Positions 8,211 to 14,740 of a stretch of 18,047 bases of DNA are shown here, in pieces. Under the pieces are notes generated by a model. It had not been told where the DNA came from. It worked only from the letters and a program-made list of their open reading frames with translations, and made no database searches. Positions within the stretch are counted from its first letter, which is position 1. The number at the start of each line of letters is the position of its first letter. The position numbers and the translations under genes are program-made. This DNA comes from Hyphomonadaceae bacterium UBA4763. GTDB lineage: Bacteria > Pseudomonadota > Alphaproteobacteria > Caulobacterales > Aquidulcibacteraceae. The stretch covers positions 13,093 to 31,139 of the forward strand of contig DHHV01000002.1 in the NCBI GenBank assembly GCA_002403455.1. Reading direction: 5' to 3'.

Positions 8211-8659
8211 TGGGAGACCGAATAGACCTGTCAGCCTTAAAGGCGCGCCGGAACGGGTACCCGCCCCCAGCTGCGTGGATCATTACTATCCTCTTAGTTC
8301 TGACGCCGATGGTCGCAAACCTCACAGGCTTTTGCTGGAAGCGAGCCAGATGGCTTTCGGTGGCAGAGAAGAAAGAAATTATCTTAGCAGACGCACTTCG
8401 GTTGAGTATAGAGGTGTACAATGACTCCGGCGTTGTACCTAGATCGCCCGACAAGTTCAAAGCGGAGCCGATGACCGGCAGAGGCGGTACAGAAAGCCTT
8501 CGCAGTTTCTTTCCTGCTAGCACAACCGACCGCATCTTCTCCGCGCTTTGGCGCGGCGCCTCTAGCGGCATTCAGGTTACATCGCCAGACGGACGGGCGG
8601 CATTTTACTTGATTGGCCCGTGTGGGTGCATTCGTGACTGGACGCGCACTCCGGATTAA
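8210..8659 (+). CDS. Small hypothetical membrane protein
   Basis: I do not recognise the family. The product is 149 aa, with one likely TM segment at about residues 20-41 (AWIITILLVLTPMVANLTGF) preceded by a basic N-terminus. The remaining ~105 residues form a soluble domain containing IILADALRLSIEVYNDSG and, near the end, a Cys-Gly-Cys. The start is the ATG at 8210, overlapping the stop of the HlyD remnant by one base, with GGGAGGGAAAGG just upstream. A GTG one codon earlier is also possible. The coupling to the adaptor remnant suggests it was once the last gene of a type I secretion operon. Confidence 0.55.
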   Translation: MGDRIDLSALKARRNGYPPPAAWIITILLVLTPMVANLTGFCWKRARWLSVAEKKEIILADALRLSIEVYNDSGVVPRSPDKFKAEPMTGRGGTESLRSFFPASTTDRIFSALWRGASSGIQVTSPDGRAAFYLIGPCGCIRDWTRTPD

Positions 8660-8671
8660 AGGATAGGCATT

Positions 8672-9374
8672 ATGGCTGAGCTTGGAAGCAGGGAATGCCG
8701 CCACTCCTCAACCGTTGTGCTCGGCGGAGCCAGCATAGATTTGCTTGACGAACCAAACTGAATGCATCTCGCGACTAGCCTTGAAGAAATAGCAAAAGCA
8801 AAGCCAGTGGCAACGGAAAACGAATACAAGATTTTCAACCTCAACGGCGGCGCCGGGCGCGGGCGTCGGCCTGAGACTGTTTGGCTTCTTCGCCTACCAG
8901 CATTCCGGTTGGCCGGTGGAGATGCCGGACCCGATCTTCGAGGCGAAAGTGACGGCAAAACGTCCGTTGCTCGATTTCGAAATGGAGGGGGGCGGCTACC
9001 TCGTCAGCGGACCGGTGCGGGATCTGTTGCTTTCCATTGATCCCAGGGCCTGAACCGAGCGCGCCGCGACGGTCAAATTCATCAGCCGCGGCAAGGTGCA
9101 GCGAGAAGTGCGGCGTTATTTGGTGGACGTCATCTGTTGGCTCGACGCGTTGGACGATGAGCGCTCCGTGCTCCGGATAAAGGACACGCCTTTTGGGCGC
9201 TACGCGCTCGACTTAGGCGGGATTGTCTTCAAGGCCTCCGCGATTAACGGGTGCGCGTTTTTTCGCCTTACAGGCAATCAACACGACGTTTATATGACAA
9301 GCGAGGCGCGCGCAGCTGGAAGCTTCAGGATTCACTGGGTTTGGATTCGCGGGGGCGGCGATGTGGTCATTTAA
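8672..9374 (+). pseudogene. Imm11-type immunity protein gene, broken
   Basis: Two frames together spell one protein resembling Imm11 (DUF1629) immunity proteins of polymorphic toxin systems. The first frame starts at the ATG 8672 with AAAGGA upstream, meets a TGA at 8759-8761, then resumes with ATG and reaches ENEYKIFNLNGGA. Near 8855 the reading must shift by +1 to continue with GVGLRLFGFFAYQHSGWP and YLVSGPVRDLLLSIDPRA. There a second TGA (9051-9053) intervenes, followed in the same frame by YLVDVICWLDALDDERS, LDLGGIVFKAS, CAFFRLTGNQHDVYMTSE and a stop at 9372-9374. The order SD/P-RDLL-IDP, LDALD-ERS, FRL-G and SE/D matches the family. With two stops and one frameshift it should be non-functional. 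No toxin gene is seen nearby. The family call is from memory of its motifs. Confidence 0.6.
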
Positions 9375-9824
9375 CGTATCTTCAAGTCAATCTAAGTCCG
9401 TAAAGATTTGCTAAATTTTTGTATTCGCGAATTTTTTAACGCGATCTGGTTTCTACTTCGCTTGAAAATGCTACGGCAGGGTGCCGTTAAAAGAACATCA
9501 CATGATCCCAACAGACCGCGGTGGAGCAATTGGCAGAGACATCAATGCCGAGGTCCCCCACAATACGAGCTTAGACCCAAAACGCGACGCGCGGAACATT
9601 CAGTTTTACCCACGCGCCGCCATTGCAGCTGTGTCGATCAGCACGTTTTTGCATGCAGACGGGCGCTTGGACGCTTGCGGCAATTCACCGCCGATTTGCC
9701 GTTCAAGCACGGGTGTTCTCGTCTCGTGTCGCGATTCTGGAATTGGCCGCATAATTTTGGCTCCGTCTGAGCGAATTTCAGGATAAAGCTACACGCGAAT
9801 TCAATAAGCTGTAGTGTCCATTTT
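9375..9824. other. Low-GC intergenic stretch, no firm gene
   Basis: This segment is visibly AT-richer than the rest of the window, particularly 9375-9500. It has overlapping open frames but none with a good ribosome binding site or recognisable motif. The best candidate is 9502-9786, listed separately. The stretch probably belongs to the same decayed island. Confidence 0.5.
9502..9786 (+). CDS. Doubtful hypothetical ORF
   Basis: This would encode 94 aa beginning MIPTDRGGAIGRDINAEV. Composition is protein-like, with four cysteines, but no family is recognised, the start lacks a clear Shine-Dalgarno sequence, and another overlapping frame is equally long. It could be a remnant of a former gene rather than an expressed one. 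Confidence 0.2.
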   Translation: MIPTDRGGAIGRDINAEVPHNTSLDPKRDARNIQFYPRAAIAAVSISTFLHADGRLDACGNSPPICRSSTGVLVSCRDSGIGRIILAPSERISG

Positions 9825-9883
9825 TGAACCAGGCGTTCGCTAAACGCTTGACCTAATCATCGGACGAACTTCCGGTTCAGGAC
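9825..9883 (+). repeat. Hairpin-like dispersed element, copy B
   Basis: This is the same orientation and length as the core of copy A. TGAACC (9825-9830) pairs with GGTTCA (9874-9879); extended arms pair at 12 of 15 positions around a 25-nt loop. The right end continues to GGTTCAGGAC, the exact reverse complement of the left end of copy A. It ends about 50 bp upstream of dusA, so it could also influence dusA expression. Confidence 0.65.
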
Positions 9884-9934
9884 GCTTGGTTAAACGGGTG
9901 TTGTGTAGTTAGTTTGTTGATATCCTGAGGAATT

Positions 9935-10915
9935 ATGTTCTCAGTCGCCCCTATGATGGATTGGACTGACCGGCATTGCCGGTCGTTTCATCGCGTGCTG
10001 ACGAAAGGGGCGCTGCTTTATACCGAGATGGTGACGACGGGCGCCGTTTTGCATGGCGATCGCGAGCGGCTCTTGGGATTTTCGGCGGCCGAGCACCCGG
10101 TGGCGCTGCAATTGGGCGGCAGCGATCCGGCGGATCTGGCGCGCGCGACCGCCATCGGCGTCGATTATGGCTATGACGAGATCAATCTCAATTGTGGTTG
10201 TCCGTCGGACCGGGTGCAAAAAGGCGCGTTCGGCGCCTGTTTGATGCGCGAAGAAACGCTGGTTGCCGAATGCTTATCGGCCATGCGCGAAGCGGCGAAG
10301 GGGCGCCCCGTTACGGTCAAACACCGGCTGGGCGTCGATGACGATGCGCCGGAAGAGCGCGCCTTTCGCTTTGTCGAGACGCTGGCGAAGGCCGGCACGA
10401 CACGCTTCATTGTTCATGCCCGCAATGCCTGGCTTAAAGGTCTGTCGCCAAAGGAAAATCGCGATGTGCCGCCGTTGCGCTATGAAGTGGTATATGCGCT
10501 GAAGCGCGCCTTTCCGGATGTGACGATCGTGCTGAATGGCGGGATCGCGGATTTGGCGACGGCGCGCGCGGCGATCGCGGAAGGGCTCGATGGCGTCATG
10601 GTCGGCCGGGCGGCTTATCAAACGCCGGCGTTGTTGTTGGAAGTCGATCCGGTCTTTTATGGCGCGCCGGCGCCCGCGCCGGATATGACGACGGCGATCG
10701 AGCGGTTCATGCCGTATATCGCGGATCGTCTGTCCGAAGGCGTACCGCTGCACGCGATCGCCCGGCATATGCTGGGCGCCTTTCACGGCCGACCCGGCGG
10801 GCGGCTATGGCGGCGCGTGCTGTCGGAAGAGGGATGTAAGCCGGGAGCGGGGCTTGACGTTATGCGCAAAGCACTCTCCATGATCACCGAGTCTTCACGC
10901 CGAGTTGTTGTTTGA
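9935..10915 (+). CDS. dusA: tRNA-dihydrouridine(20/20a) synthase DusA
   Basis: This FMN- and NADPH-dependent enzyme reduces uridines 20 and 20a in the D-loop of tRNAs. At 326 aa it has the normal length. Visible features are the FMN-binding start SVAPMMDWTDRHCR, NLNCGCPSDRVQKGAFGACL with the catalytic Cys at about 89, VKHRLGVDD, HARNAWLKGLSPKENR and the phosphate-binding NGGI and GVMVGRAAYQTP motifs. The DusA-specific linkers, as opposed to DusB/DusC, are present. The ATG at 9935 has TGAGGA just upstream. Its stop overlaps the folC start by 4 bp. The 5' end of dusA is a known integration site for genomic islands with dusA-associated integrases, relevant because the decayed interval ends just upstream, although no integrase is visible. 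Codons for DRHCR carry a 17-bp palindrome (9968-9984). Confidence 0.96.
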   Translation: MFSVAPMMDWTDRHCRSFHRVLTKGALLYTEMVTTGAVLHGDRERLLGFSAAEHPVALQLGGSDPADLARATAIGVDYGYDEINLNCGCPSDRVQKGAFGACLMREETLVAECLSAMREAAKGRPVTVKHRLGVDDDAPEERAFRFVETLAKAGTTRFIVHARNAWLKGLSPKENRDVPPLRYEVVYALKRAFPDVTIVLNGGIADLATARAAIAEGLDGVMVGRAAYQTPALLLEVDPVFYGAPAPAPDMTTAIERFMPYIADRLSEGVPLHAIARHMLGAFHGRPGGRLWRRVLSEEGCKPGAGLDVMRKALSMITESSRRVVV

Positions 10916-12213
10916 GTTTGCCCGCTTCGACCGATCTGCCCGCTCAATTGGAACGATTATCGCGGCTGCACCCCAAGCTGATCGATCTGTCGCTCGACCG
11001 GGTGCGGGCGCTCCTGCGCAAATTGGGCGATCCACATCTTCGGCTGGCCCCCGTCATTCATGTCGCCGGCACCAATGGCAAAGGCTCTACGCTGGCGTTC
11101 ATGCGGGCGATGGCCGAAAGAGCCGGGCTCACCGCCCATGTGTTCACCTCGCCGCATTTGGTGCGGATCAATGAGCGATTTCGGTTGGCGGGCCAGCTGA
11201 TTGAGGATTCCGATTTGGCGACATTGCTGGATCGGGTCGAGGCAGCCAATGAGGGCGCGCCGATCACGCAGTTTGAAGTGCTGACGGCGGCGGGATTTCT
11301 GGCGATGGCCGAGCGCCCGGCCGATCTGTGCTTGATCGAAGTGGGGTTGGGCGGCCGGCTCGACGCGACCAACGTCATCGAGCGCCCGGCGGTGACGGTC
11401 ATCACCCCGATCGGCATCGATCACGCCGAGTTCTTGGGCGACACGCTGACCGCGATTGCCGGCGAAAAAGCCGGGATCATCAAACAAGGCGCGCCGGTGA
11501 TTTGCGGCCAAACCGCGCCGGAAGCCGCCCACGTCATTGAGGCGCGCGCCAAAGAGGTCGGCGCCAAATATGTGCCGGTGTCGGTCAAGCCGCTGGGCGA
11601 TGGCGGGTTCCTGGCGCGCGCGCCGCTCGAGCCCGATTTGCATTTGCCGGCGCCAGGTCTGCTCGGCCCCCATCAAATGCTGAATGCAGCGATGGCGGCC
11701 TTTGCGATCGCCAATCTGGCTATGCCGATCATCGATGATGCAGCGATCGCGGCTGGTGTAAAAAAAGCCGACTGGCCGGGCCGCCTGCAGGCATTGGCGG
11801 ACGGGCCGTTGACGCAAGAAGCGCTCGCTGGCGGCGTTAAAGTTTGGCTCGACGGCGCGCATAACCCGCATGGCGCGCAAGCCCTGGCGGCTGCCTTGGC
11901 GCAGCGGCCGGCGCGCCGCACCGTTTTCATTCTGGGCATGAAGGCCAATAAAGACGCAGCCGGCTTTTTTGAGGCGCTGACAACGATCTCTCGACAAGCC
12001 TTCACCGTGCAGACCCCCGACCAGCCGAGCGCCATGGCGGCTGAAATCTTGGCCGAACGCGCCCGCGAAGGCGGCTTTACCGCCAGCCCGGTGGACTCGG
12101 TGGCTGAGGCGATGGCGCGGGCGGTTGAGGCAGGCGCCGAACGCATCGTCATTGCCGGATCGCTCTATCTCGCCGGGCATGTGCTAGCGTTGAACGGGCA
12201 AATCCCGCGCTGA
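10912..12213 (+). CDS. folC: Bifunctional dihydrofolate/folylpolyglutamate synthase
   Basis: FolC is a Mur-ligase family enzyme that adds glutamate to dihydropteroate and to folates. The protein is 433 aa, normal for the family. It shows PKLIDLSLDRVRALL, the P-loop HVAGTNGKGST (residues 50-60), FTSPHLVRINERF, LIEVGLGGRLDATN, TPIGIDHAEFLGDT, and, in the C-terminal ligase domain, LDGAHNPHGAQALA. The start is a TTG at 10912 whose last two bases fall in the dusA stop (TTGA, 4-bp overlap), implying translational coupling. There is no ATG or GTG between it and the conserved N-terminal region. No clear Shine-Dalgarno sequence is visible. Confidence 0.95.
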   Translation: MSLPASTDLPAQLERLSRLHPKLIDLSLDRVRALLRKLGDPHLRLAPVIHVAGTNGKGSTLAFMRAMAERAGLTAHVFTSPHLVRINERFRLAGQLIEDSDLATLLDRVEAANEGAPITQFEVLTAAGFLAMAERPADLCLIEVGLGGRLDATNVIERPAVTVITPIGIDHAEFLGDTLTAIAGEKAGIIKQGAPVICGQTAPEAAHVIEARAKEVGAKYVPVSVKPLGDGGFLARAPLEPDLHLPAPGLLGPHQMLNAAMAAFAIANLAMPIIDDAAIAAGVKKADWPGRLQALADGPLTQEALAGGVKVWLDGAHNPHGAQALAAALAQRPARRTVFILGMKANKDAAGFFEALTTISRQAFTVQTPDQPSAMAAEILAERAREGGFTASPVDSVAEAMARAVEAGAERIVIAGSLYLAGHVLALNGQIPR

Positions 12214-12248
12214 TCGGCGTTACAGCGACGCCGCTGCAAACGGTCGGA

Positions 12249-12278
12249 CTTGCCGCGCCAGGCCGGCAAGATTTGCCG
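12249..12278. promoter_or_regulatory. GGCAA/TTGCC half-site cluster upstream of flagellin 1
   Basis: Three half sites occur: TTGCC (12250-12254), then CGGCAA-GAT-TTGCCG (12264-12278), a perfect 6-bp inverted repeat with 3-bp spacer. The centre is about 80 bp upstream of the -24 element, a good distance for a sigma-54 enhancer site such as one for an FlbD-like activator. The outer arms (12249-12255 and 12264-12270) could also form a weak folC terminator hairpin. Confidence 0.5.
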
Positions 12279-12347
12279 CGTTGTTAACGAGCCGTGACCA
12301 AATCCCGCGGATTTTGCTCAAAATCAAGCGCTTACGCAGCAAGCTTT

Positions 12348-12365
12348 TTGGCGCCCGGCTTGCTT
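12348..12365 (+). promoter_or_regulatory. Sigma-54 promoter of flagellin 1
   Basis: TTGGCGCCCGGCTTGCTT matches the -24/-12 pattern TGGC-N8-TTGC with the required spacing between GG (12350) and GC (12362). The predicted transcription start is about 12375, leaving a leader of about 61 nt. Confidence 0.75.
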
Positions 12366-12376
12366 ATCGCCTTCTT

Positions 12377-12407
12377 GGGACAAAACGTCCTCCGGCTAAA
12401 ATGGCCG
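12377..12407 (+). promoter_or_regulatory. 5'-terminal double hairpin in flagellin 1 leader
   Basis: Hairpin 1 is GGGAC-AAAAC-GTCCT (12377-12391) and hairpin 2 is CGGCT-AAAAT-GGCCG (12393-12407), with one nucleotide between them and one G-U pair in each. It lies 2 nt from the predicted transcript start. The same loops occur in the flagellin 2 leader on different but pairing stems. FlbT of Caulobacter is known to bind the flagellin leader, so this is a candidate site for such control. Confidence 0.55.
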
Positions 12408-12435
12408 ACCAATTTCCAGAACGGAAGGAAGACCC

Positions 12436-13272
12436 ATGTCACTGTTAAATTCTGTCAACACCAATCCAGGAGCCCTGATCGCCCTTAACCAGCTCAACGC
12501 GACCAATCGCGAGCTGATCGAGACGCAAAACCGCATTTCTACCGGCTTTGAAGTGGCAACTGCGCGTGACAATGGCGCGATCTTTGCGATCGCCCAAAAT
12601 CAACGTTCGGAATTGCAGGCTTTCAACGCGGTGGAGCGGTCGTTGGATCGCGGCTTGGCGACGGTGGACGTCGCGGAAGCAGCCGGCACGGAAATCGCCT
12701 CTTTGCTGTCTGATTTGCGCGAAGTCGCTTTGGAAGCAACCGACGCCACGATCACGGCCGATGCGCGCGATGCGCTGATCGGCCGGTTCGACGCGTTGGT
12801 GGAGCAAATCACTTCGTTCGTTGCCAATGCCGAGTTCAATGGCGCCAATCTGCTGAATGGTGATACCTTCACGGCTCTCACCAATCCCGGCGGACCGACG
12901 GTTAATCCGATCACCGTAACCGGGGCGGATTTCAACGTGGCTGGAACAGTCGTCACACTGGATCCGGCGGCGGACACCATTAACGACGCGACGGCAGCCG
13001 CCACATCATTGACGGCGATCGAAGCGTCGATCGTCAATGTCAACGCGGCTCTGGGTGATTTAGGCGCGGCAGGATCGCGAATCGAGCGGCAGATCGCGTT
13101 CAACGAGGTGGTGACAGCCGCCTTGGAGCGCGGGATCGGGTCGCTGGTGGATGCAGATTTGGCGCAAGAATCGGCACGCCTGACGGCGTTGCAGACGCGC
13201 CAGCAGCTTGGGATCTCTGCGCTCAGTATTGCCAATACGGCGCCGCAGGCGATCTTGGGCTTCTTCGGTTAA
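12436..13272 (+). CDS. Flagellin 1
   Basis: This is a filament subunit of 278 aa, short like the Caulobacter-type flagellins. The N-terminal D0/D1 region reads LLNSVNTNPGALIALNQLN and TQNRISTGFEVATARDNGA; the C-terminal D1/D0 region reads LVDADLAQESARLTALQTRQ and ends APQAILGFFG. The middle (about residues 140-190) is a short variable segment rather than a large outer domain. No cysteines are present. The start has AAGGA 6 nt upstream. It is the first of three flagellin genes in the locus and has its own sigma-54 promoter and structured leader. No export signal peptide is expected, since flagellin leaves by the flagellar type III route. Confidence 0.94.
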   Translation: MSLLNSVNTNPGALIALNQLNATNRELIETQNRISTGFEVATARDNGAIFAIAQNQRSELQAFNAVERSLDRGLATVDVAEAAGTEIASLLSDLREVALEATDATITADARDALIGRFDALVEQITSFVANAEFNGANLLNGDTFTALTNPGGPTVNPITVTGADFNVAGTVVTLDPAADTINDATAAATSLTAIEASIVNVNAALGDLGAAGSRIERQIAFNEVVTAALERGIGSLVDADLAQESARLTALQTRQQLGISALSIANTAPQAILGFFG

Positions 13273-13280
13273 CCCCAGCA

Positions 13281-13301
13281 GCGCCGCTGCAAAAGCGGCG
13301 C
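13281..13301 (+). terminator. Hairpin after flagellin 1
   Basis: GCGCCGCT-GCAAA-AGCGGCGC is a perfect 8-bp GC-rich stem starting 8 bp after the stop codon. There is no T run, so termination would be weak or aided by Rho; it may instead protect the 3' end of the mRNA. Confidence 0.5.
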
Positions 13302-13655
13302 AATGCGGGCGCGACCGAGTTTCCTCTCAGTCGAGGGCGGGCCCGATGCCGGCTCGCCCTCGCCTGCATTCGGTTGGGCCGGCGCCAGAAAGGCGGCCTC
13401 CCATGGCGAATTTACCTCCAAGCGCGAGCCCCGACGAGAACGTCGCGGGAGCAGCTTCCATCGCTGCGCCGTTTGCGGCGCCGCGTGGGCGCGTTTTTGC
13501 GCCTGCGATCGGCGAACGCGCGGCTTCTCACCCGGCGGCAATTTCCGCCGGCTGGGCAAATTTTGCCTGGCGAGACCCTGCAGGTCTTGCCGGGCCGTTG
13601 GCGTTTGCGCCAATCTCACTGATGAAAAATCAATGGCTTAGCAGTGACCGCCAAT
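13302..13655. other. Long GC-rich spacer between flagellins 1 and 2
   Basis: It is open in the flagellin 2 frame but I see no convincing gene. It contains a 31-nt hairpin with arms CGAGGGCG/CGCCCTCG (13332-13362) and the GGCAA half-site cluster at 13537-13567. A possible 73-codon frame begins at the ATG 13403 (MANLPPSASPDEN) but has no recognisable motif or ribosome binding site. Confidence 0.5.
13537..13567. promoter_or_regulatory. GGCAA/TTGCC half-site cluster upstream of flagellin 2
   Basis: GGCAA-ATT-TTGCC (13555-13567) has the same 3-bp-spaced arrangement as upstream of flagellin 1. A degenerate copy GGCAA-TTT-CCGCC (13537-13549) lies 18 bp before it. The centre is about 97 bp upstream of the -24 element, suitable for an enhancer. 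Confidence 0.45.
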
Positions 13656-13673
13656 TTGGCGCCCGTCTTGCGA
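13656..13673 (+). promoter_or_regulatory. Sigma-54 promoter of flagellin 2
   Basis: TTGGCGCCCGTCTTGCGA is nearly identical to the flagellin 1 promoter (15 of 18 bases) with correct GG-GC spacing. The predicted start is about 13683, giving a leader of about 62 nt. Confidence 0.77.
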
Positions 13674-13683
13674 AGCCTCTGAA

Positions 13684-13716
13684 GCGAGCAAAACGTTCGC
13701 AGGACCAAAATGGTCT
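13684..13716 (+). promoter_or_regulatory. 5'-terminal double hairpin in flagellin 2 leader
   Basis: Hairpin 1 is GCGAGC-AAAAC-GTTCGC (13684-13700) and hairpin 2 is GGACC-AAAAT-GGTCT (13702-13716), with one nucleotide between. The first paired base is 1 nt from the predicted transcript start. Loops are identical to those of flagellin 1, while the stems differ and remain paired. Confidence 0.55.
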
Positions 13717-13744
13717 GATCACACCCCAGAAGGGAGACGACAAA

Positions 13745-14629
13745 ATGTCTGTTTTGAACTCTGTTAACACCAATACCGGCGCCGCGATCGCGTTGAACAA
13801 CCTCAACACGATCAATCGCGAACTCGCCACCACCCAAAACCGCATCGCGACCGGCTTGGAAGTCGCCACCGCGCGCGACAATGGCGCCATCTTCGCGATC
13901 GCCCAAAACCAGCGTTCGGAAGTGCAAGCTTTCGACGCGGTGTCGCGCAGCCTTGACCGCGGATCGGCCGCTGTCGACGTTTCGCTGGCGGGCGGCGAGC
14001 AGCTCGGCACCTTGCTCAACGATCTGCGGGAAGTCGCGCTGGAAGCCACTGACGAGACCTTGACGGACGACGCGCGGGCGAACCTCGAAGCCTCTGTCGA
14101 CAATCTGGTTGGCCAAATCAACTCGTTCATTGGCAATTCGGACTTTAACGGCGTCAACTTGCTGGCCGGCGGGACCTTTACGGCTCGTACCGGTACGGGC
14201 TCGACCGATACTTTCGAGATCGGCGCGGGCGCTGCGGGTGCAGGCGTTGACTTCAGATTGCAGGCGACGACGGCTGCGGCGATCGCGGGCGGACTGGCCT
14301 TCGGCGAAGACACCGCCACCGTATCCGGCGCTGACGCGGCTGCGGGCGCTGCCGCCGCTGCGACGTTCCTGGGCCAGATCGAGACCTCGATCACCAACTT
14401 GAACCAGGGGCTCGGCAATATCGGCGCGGCCGGCAACCGGGTTGACTCTCAAATCGCGTTCAACGAATCGCTCGTCGCGTCGCTGAATGCCGGCATTGGC
14501 AGCTTGGTCGATGCGGATCTGGCGCAAGAATCGGCAAACCTGACCGCTTTGCAGACCCAGCAGCAGCTGGGCTTGGCGGCGTTCGGGATCGCCAATTCGT
14601 CGGCCAGCTCGATCTTGGGCTTCTTCTAA
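13745..14629 (+). CDS. Flagellin 2
   Basis: This flagellin has 294 aa, with N-terminus SVLNSVNTNTGAAIALNNLN and C-terminus LVDADLAQESANLTALQTQQ ... ILGFF. It is the close paralogue of flagellin 1: the first ~120 residues and last ~60 are nearly the same, and the middle (about 145-200) is a Gly/Ala/Thr-rich variable segment. No cysteines are seen. The ATG at 13745 has AAGGGAG about 8 nt upstream. The frame is open upstream to 13208, but that part is the promoter and leader. Transcription likely starts at the sigma-54 site and ends at the intrinsic terminator at 14711-14740. Confidence 0.95.
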   Translation: MSVLNSVNTNTGAAIALNNLNTINRELATTQNRIATGLEVATARDNGAIFAIAQNQRSEVQAFDAVSRSLDRGSAAVDVSLAGGEQLGTLLNDLREVALEATDETLTDDARANLEASVDNLVGQINSFIGNSDFNGVNLLAGGTFTARTGTGSTDTFEIGAGAAGAGVDFRLQATTAAAIAGGLAFGEDTATVSGADAAAGAAAAATFLGQIETSITNLNQGLGNIGAAGNRVDSQIAFNESLVASLNAGIGSLVDADLAQESANLTALQTQQQLGLAAFGIANSSASSILGFF

Positions 14630-14642
14630 TCTTGTTGGGCTT

Positions 14643-14666
14643 GGCGTGGAGGGCGACCTCCACGCC
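14643..14666 (+). terminator. Strong hairpin after flagellin 2
   Basis: GGCGTGGAGG-GCGA-CCTCCACGCC is a perfect 10-bp stem with a GCGA tetraloop, 13 bp after the flagellin 2 stop. It has no T run, so it may act as a 3' mRNA stabiliser in front of the true terminator downstream. Confidence 0.6.
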
Positions 14667-14710
14667 GGGTTCGCACCTTTGGCGGGGGCGTGGTTCGCCT
14701 CATTTGCGTC

Positions 14711-14740
14711 AAGCTCCCGCCGAAAGCGGGAGCTTTTTTT
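14711..14740 (+). terminator. Intrinsic terminator overlapping the FlaG ribosome binding site
   Basis: AAGCTCCCGC-CGAAA-GCGGGAGCTT is a perfect 10-bp stem followed by an uninterrupted T run reaching 14740. The next base begins the ATG of the FlaG-like gene, and the 3' arm contains GGGAG, the only good Shine-Dalgarno sequence for that start. Confidence 0.88.

Noticed and set aside
8759..9053. Possible TGA recoding (selenocysteine or other) in the Imm11-like gene
   Set aside because: A frameshift is also needed to read the protein and no selenocysteine insertion hairpin is apparent, so simple decay is the better explanation.
10957..12180. 407-codon open frame antisense to folC
   Set aside because: Codon-bias shadow of folC; no motif and no ribosome binding site.
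13208..13744. N-terminal extension of flagellin 2 (179 extra codons)
   Set aside because: The extension overlaps flagellin 1 and the sigma-54 promoter, while flagellin homology and a ribosome binding site begin at the ATG 13745.
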